DNA of 64,000 bases, taken from the NCBI GenBank assembly GCA_003013855.2, contig PVNU02000773.1, positions 1,039,001 through 1,103,000 of the forward strand, in the 5' to 3' direction. Numbering within the stretch: position 1 is the first letter of the stretch; each line of letters opens with the position of its first letter. The notes below the pieces were generated by a model. The model was not told where the DNA came from, did not search any database, and saw nothing but the letters and a program-made list of their open reading frames with translations. Source of the DNA: Liriodendron chinense (taxonomy: Eukaryota; Streptophyta; Magnoliopsida; Magnoliales; Magnoliaceae). Positions 60,033 through 64,000 of this stretch are shown here, in pieces. The translations under genes and the position numbers were made by a program.

Positions 60033-61264
60033 ACGCTCCTAGTGGCACTCTTTTTCCTTATTCTAGTTTGTTTACCTTTAATACAATCAATACAAACCCC
60101 AAAGTCTGAGAAGTTCAGGGAGTGAAAAATTCCTTCACGTACAAGCCTTTCCAATCTCTCACGAGAGATGTGGCCTAATCGCCTGTGCCATAGCATGGAG
60201 GAATTCTCACAATCTAAACTTCGTTTGATGCCTTTAGTGTTTCCATGTGAGGAGTTAATGCTGTATACATGTGAAACATCCAAATCTAGCTGATAAAGGT
60301 TATTAAATAAAGTGCCAGAACCAATCACAACTGAATCATAGTAAATGCTTAATTTTCCATTTGCAAATTTAAACTCATAACCAAATTTGTTCAAACGAGA
60401 AATGGAAACCAAATTGCGCCTTATAGAAGGCACACAAACAGTATCTACTAAATCAAGAAAGTGTCCTGACGATAACCTAAGCCTACAGACTCCAATAGCT
60501 TCCACGTTTGCTCTAATGCCGTTCCCCATATAGATTGATCTCTCTGCATTAGTTGGCGTCCGGCTTTGGAGCATATCCTGCATGGAATTACAAATGTGAA
60601 TAGTTGCACCAGAATCTATCCACCAGGAGTCTGTGGACATATCAGCTAAATTTGATTCAAAACAGACTAAAATATGGTCTTTACCCTTAGAAACGAGCCA
60701 TGCTTTAAAATCTTCACAATCCTTCTTCTGATGACCAGGCTTTTTGCAGAAGAAGCAACCATCATTAGGACCCTTTCTTTTCTTCTTAAATGTCTTTCCA
60801 GACTTAGACTGATTGCCACCCGCAGGACCCATAGAACTTTTCCCTGAAGTGTGCTTTCTTTTCTTATTTCCTTTTCGTCCTTGACCAGATGTCACTAGGT
60901 GTGCACTTTGTGTCTTGCTCGACCTTCTGAGTCTTTCTTCCTCCTGAACGCACTGAGATATCAGTTCGTTCAATGTCCACTTTTCCTTTTGAGTATTATA
61001 GCTGATTTGGAATTGACTGAATTGTGGAGAGAGGGAGTTCAGAACCAAGAAAATCAGGAGTTCATCCTCAATCTTAAGGTCTAATGCGCGAATTTTAGCC
61101 ACCACATCAGACAATCCACCAATGTACTCCCTGATATTTCCTTGACCGTTATAGGTGGCTTGAGTCAATTTATGTAAAAGTGAACTCAGCTCGGCTTTAT
61201 CCGATTTCTGAAATCGTTTTCCTATTTCAGTCAAAAAATCTTTAGCTTTCTCAATGTCGGGCAT
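60029..61264 (-). pseudogene. Copia gag C-terminal half, zinc knuckle and protease
   Basis: 411-residue open stretch. Residues 170-183 are the CCHC zinc knuckle (CFFCKKPGHQKKDC), residues 217-220 the protease DSGA, and about residues 365-405 the HHCC zinc-binding region before the integrase (LWHRRLGHIS, CIDCIKGKQ). A coiled-coil-like gag region precedes the knuckle. Confidence 0.93.
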
Positions 61265-61270
61265 GACACC

Positions 61271-61522
61271 CTACATGGTCTCAGAAATCGAGTTCTTTAT
61301 GATCTTGAGACACATCTTATTTGACTTGGTCCAGGCCTTGTAGTGAGCCTTTGCTGAATCCGTACTAGAATCAGTTGGAGTAGGAGGCTCTACTTCCTCC
61401 AGGGCCAAGTCCAAGTCCATGCAACCTAGGACTATTTTAACGGACGACTTCCATTTGGAATAGTTGGACCCAGTAAGCAAAGGTATGGAATTGAATTGTG
61501 TTGGAATATTGGAAACAGTCAT
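61271..61522 (-). pseudogene. Copia gag N-terminus
   Basis: Starts MTVSNIPTQFNSIPLL with the family motif LTGSNYSKWKSSV, in the same frame as the next segment but ended by an in-frame TAG after SETM at about 61271. Confidence 0.9.
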
Positions 61523-63647
61523 AGCTGGACATTCAAAGCATAAAATTACTCACATTAATAAACAAGTCCCATATAACAATGCATAAACATAAACCACAAA
61601 TATCATGTATGTATGAACATTCGATTGATTTGAGCCTTCAATCAAATGACCCAGAATGATGATGGGCCATAATCATCAAAATCTGGCAAGAGCCCAGCGT
61701 ATCATCACGATTCCTCCTTTGGTCGAAATTGTAACATACAGGAGGCTCTTCTGCATATGAAGCTGACCAATCTTGGTGAAATAAATCTAAGACGCCCATC
61801 ACCTTTGGGTGAAATGAATCTCTCAGACCTATATCACCATCACCAACCACTTCATCCCGCTCACATCCAGCCAAAACGATGATACTTCTTTGTTCTGACC
61901 ACCGCTCGCCTGAATATTAACGCAACTGAATGCAATCCTATAATGGAGGGTCACTGAATTCCATATACAGAAGTCTAGAAGTAGAAATCTTTGCCAATTG
62001 AGGTCACTTTGGTGGCTAACACAACCAGCTCCAATCCCACTCCTAGACTCAAGGATTGCTTAATGGTTCTACCCACAACGAACCATACTACAGAAGTTCT
62101 GATTCGGCCCTAAACACGGTTGATATTGGTCGCCAATAAGCTTAAACAACTTTAATTGAATGATGGTTGGATTATATTTAATGGTCAACCCTGAATATCA
62201 ACCATAAATAATGGATTATGGCCTTATTTTAGGCCAAATTTGAACTCAATAATTAATAACCATATCCACTGAAGTACTTAGGCCATTTATCAATAAGACC
62301 CACCAAAATTAATTTATTTATTTAGCCCATGTATTCTCAATTAATGGTTCAACAACAATAAGCCCAAGATTGCTCCAATAGATGGCCCAATCAAAATTAA
62401 TTCAATGATTTTATATTATTTTGGACAATAGGTCCAAGTATCCAAAATGGGCCCTATAATGTCCAAAGGCCCAAGGTTGGGCCCAAATTTGGCCAAGAAA
62501 GTGGCCACTTAAAATGGGTTTGGGCCCGGTTGGTGGACCTGGTTTACTGGATTGGGCCTGTCAAGCCTGGCCATTGGACTGTGCCTCTGAACTCAGCTCG
62601 AGGCCGATCAGTTAGCCCACTGAAAACATTCATTGCTCATAGCCCAGTCTCGGCAGGCCCAAAAAAAAAAATTATTAAGGTGGGCCTGAAATGTACCCAA
62701 CCCAGCCCAAAACCAATTTCATCTGTTTCTGTACTACGCAGATGCAGTCCCTGGGTTCTCTGTATTTCCACAACAGGAAACCTTCTGCCAAAACCCTCTT
62801 TAGAAACGAAAAATTCCAAACCCTAGCCGCCAGCCCATCTGTCATCACCAGACGACATCCCAGCCGCCGCCATCTTCTTCATCACCGATCGCAATCCCGG
62901 GTGATTGGTGCCGCTGTCGAGAACGGCTGCCGCTGACAACCGTTGCTCGGAATATCATGTGGACGATGGGCCGTTGCTTGTAGATCTAGCTGCAACGAAT
63001 GAAGACAATGGCGATGGATCTGCGATAGGTGGGTTTCCAACCGGATGGGAGATGATTTGGGGCTGTCGGTCGTGGCCGCTAGAGGACCACCATCAATGGG
63101 TTTTGGGGAAAGAGTTTTGCGCTGGAGCAACAGAGGCTGATTGGGAAGAGAACGGCCATGGCTTCTGTAATCAGATCCGGTTTTTTTTTTTTTTAATCTG
63201 AATGGCAGCGATGGGTGTTAACCCTCGATGCAACAATTGCAGGCGACCGGATCTCAAGGATAGGGCGGAGATCGGTTGTAAGTGGCCAGCAATTTTGGTC
63301 GGTGATCGGTGTCGATCTCCATGGCTCCCTAAACTGCCGTCGATCGTTGCCGGCGTTGGGCGGGACAAACAGCAATCCGCGGCCAGAGATTGGGATGAAA
63401 TCCGATCTCTGATTGGGAAGTATCCATCCCTCATGTCAAAATCTGGCATCGGCAGCATACATCCAATGGCCGTGGGAAGATGGGAAGTGTTGTGATTTTG
63501 GGAGATCGACAGCCAAGGCCACTGGCCACTGTCCGATCAGATCTTTAGAACCATCAATACATGACAATAGGGCCACACGCTGATTCACAAGCATGGCAGA
63601 TATGTGGCGAAAAAAAAAATTCAGAATCTTCCATATTCATGCATAGG
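61523..63647 (-). other. 2.1-kb leader between primer-binding site and gag
   Basis: No polyprotein sequence. 62200-62640 has repeated GGCCCAA/TTGGGCC motifs; 62690-63500 has GC-richer sequence with several overlapping open frames on both strands, unlike the rest of the element in composition. It could be an ordinary long leader or a captured host fragment; I do not recognise a gene in it. Confidence 0.6.
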
Positions 63648-63648
63648 A

Positions 63649-63661
63649 GGCTCTGATACCA
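63649..63661 (-). other. Primer-binding site (initiator-Met tRNA)
   Basis: Minus strand TGGTATCAGAGCC, the standard Copia primer-binding site, two bases from the LTR end. Confidence 0.95.
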
Positions 63662-63663
63662 AC

Positions 63664-64000
63664 TGTAAATCTTACCTATAGCGGAATGATAGGATCGTCT
63701 ATGCATCAATAATAGAGATTCATACTGTAATCTTAAAGCCATACCTGATTGGGAAGACATTCCCGATGCCGCCGTGTTGCCGAGAAGAACTCTTGGTCTT
63801 CCGCACCTAACACCTTTAGGAGAACCTCTTAATGGGGACTAGGGTTTCTCTTGTATGTTGGTGAGGGGACCAAGACGTATATTTATAGGAAAGAGGGCCA
63901 GAGAAGCTTACCCATCACACTTCTCTCCTCTAGGGTCTCCACACCGTAGGTTTCCATATCTGGCTTAATAACCGCGCATAGGGACCATGGTTCAAGCGTC
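63664..64000 (-). repeat. Copia 5' LTR, truncated by window end
   Basis: Aligns with 56391-56727; about 126 bases are expected beyond position 64000. Confidence 0.92.

Larger units (their letters stand above)
56391..64000 (-). mobile_element. Copia LTR retrotransposon, nearly complete, recent but broken
   Basis: Minus-strand element with LTRs at 56391-56853 and from 63664 past the window end. Order on the minus strand: 5' LTR, primer-binding site, a 2.1-kb leader, gag, protease, integrase, reverse transcriptase, RNase H, purine tract, 3' LTR. Over the roughly 337 bases visible in both LTRs I count about a dozen differences, mostly transitions, so the insertion is young compared with the other elements here. 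Three in-frame stops and one frameshift break the polyprotein. Confidence 0.95.

Noticed and set aside
62690..63500. Host gene on the + strand (frame starting MQSLGSLYFHNRKPSA)
   Set aside because: It lies inside the leader of a young Copia, frames overlap on both strands, and there is no family match or splice structure. Kept only as a possible captured fragment.

Overview
This is nuclear DNA from a flowering plant with a repeat-rich genome. The evidence is GT-AG introns in plant-type genes, Copia and Ty3-like LTR elements, L1 and RTE LINEs, tRNA-derived SINEs, TRIMs and many hAT-type miniature elements. There is no operon structure, ribosome-binding site or CRISPR array. The repeat style and very long introns would fit a magnoliid or other early-diverging angiosperm, but the sequence alone does not fix the species.

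Three host genes can be assembled exon by exon, all on the + strand. (1) 3193-7650: a galactinol-sucrose galactosyltransferase / alkaline alpha-galactosidase family gene (RFS/SIP type). Nine exons are intact, but the N-terminal ~220 residues are not in the window. (2) 18449-47500: a six-exon gene for a 372-residue Agenet-domain protein stretched over 29 kb, with introns of 6.3, 12.8 and 6.9 kb filled with transposons. (3) 54704-56190: a compact three-exon gene for a 142-residue plant-specific protein of unknown function, with a G-box and TATA box upstream. A possible orphan exon lies on the minus strand at about 14930-15159.

The rest is mostly mobile DNA. 1-2100: hAT end plus Copia 5' LTR and gag. 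7900-13160: tandem repeats, L1 and RTE LINE remnants and GGGCCCAC-type miniature elements. 14-18 kb: one clean 568-bp hAT element plus featureless sequence. Intron 2 of the Agenet gene: two Copia remnants, the second holding a hAT element that itself holds a 308-bp TRIM, then another hAT element and a SINE. Intron 3: a 728-bp hAT element and a 7.2-kb L1 inserted into a Copia RNase H region; that L1 was itself hit by hAT elements and an inverted L1 tail. Intron 4: an RTE remnant, a SINE, a 2.6-kb non-autonomous LTR element and a 432-bp TRIM. 48.7-52.3 kb: a GTGGGGCCCACC minisatellite split by a second 2.6-kb non-autonomous LTR element. 56391 to the end: a nearly complete, recently inserted Copia element on the minus strand, broken by three stops and a frameshift.

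I see no evidence for an undescribed enzymatic or defence system. The most informative content is the well-resolved nesting of elements with their target-site duplications, a two-copy SINE family, two TRIMs, and a host gene that keeps an open frame across transposon-swollen introns.
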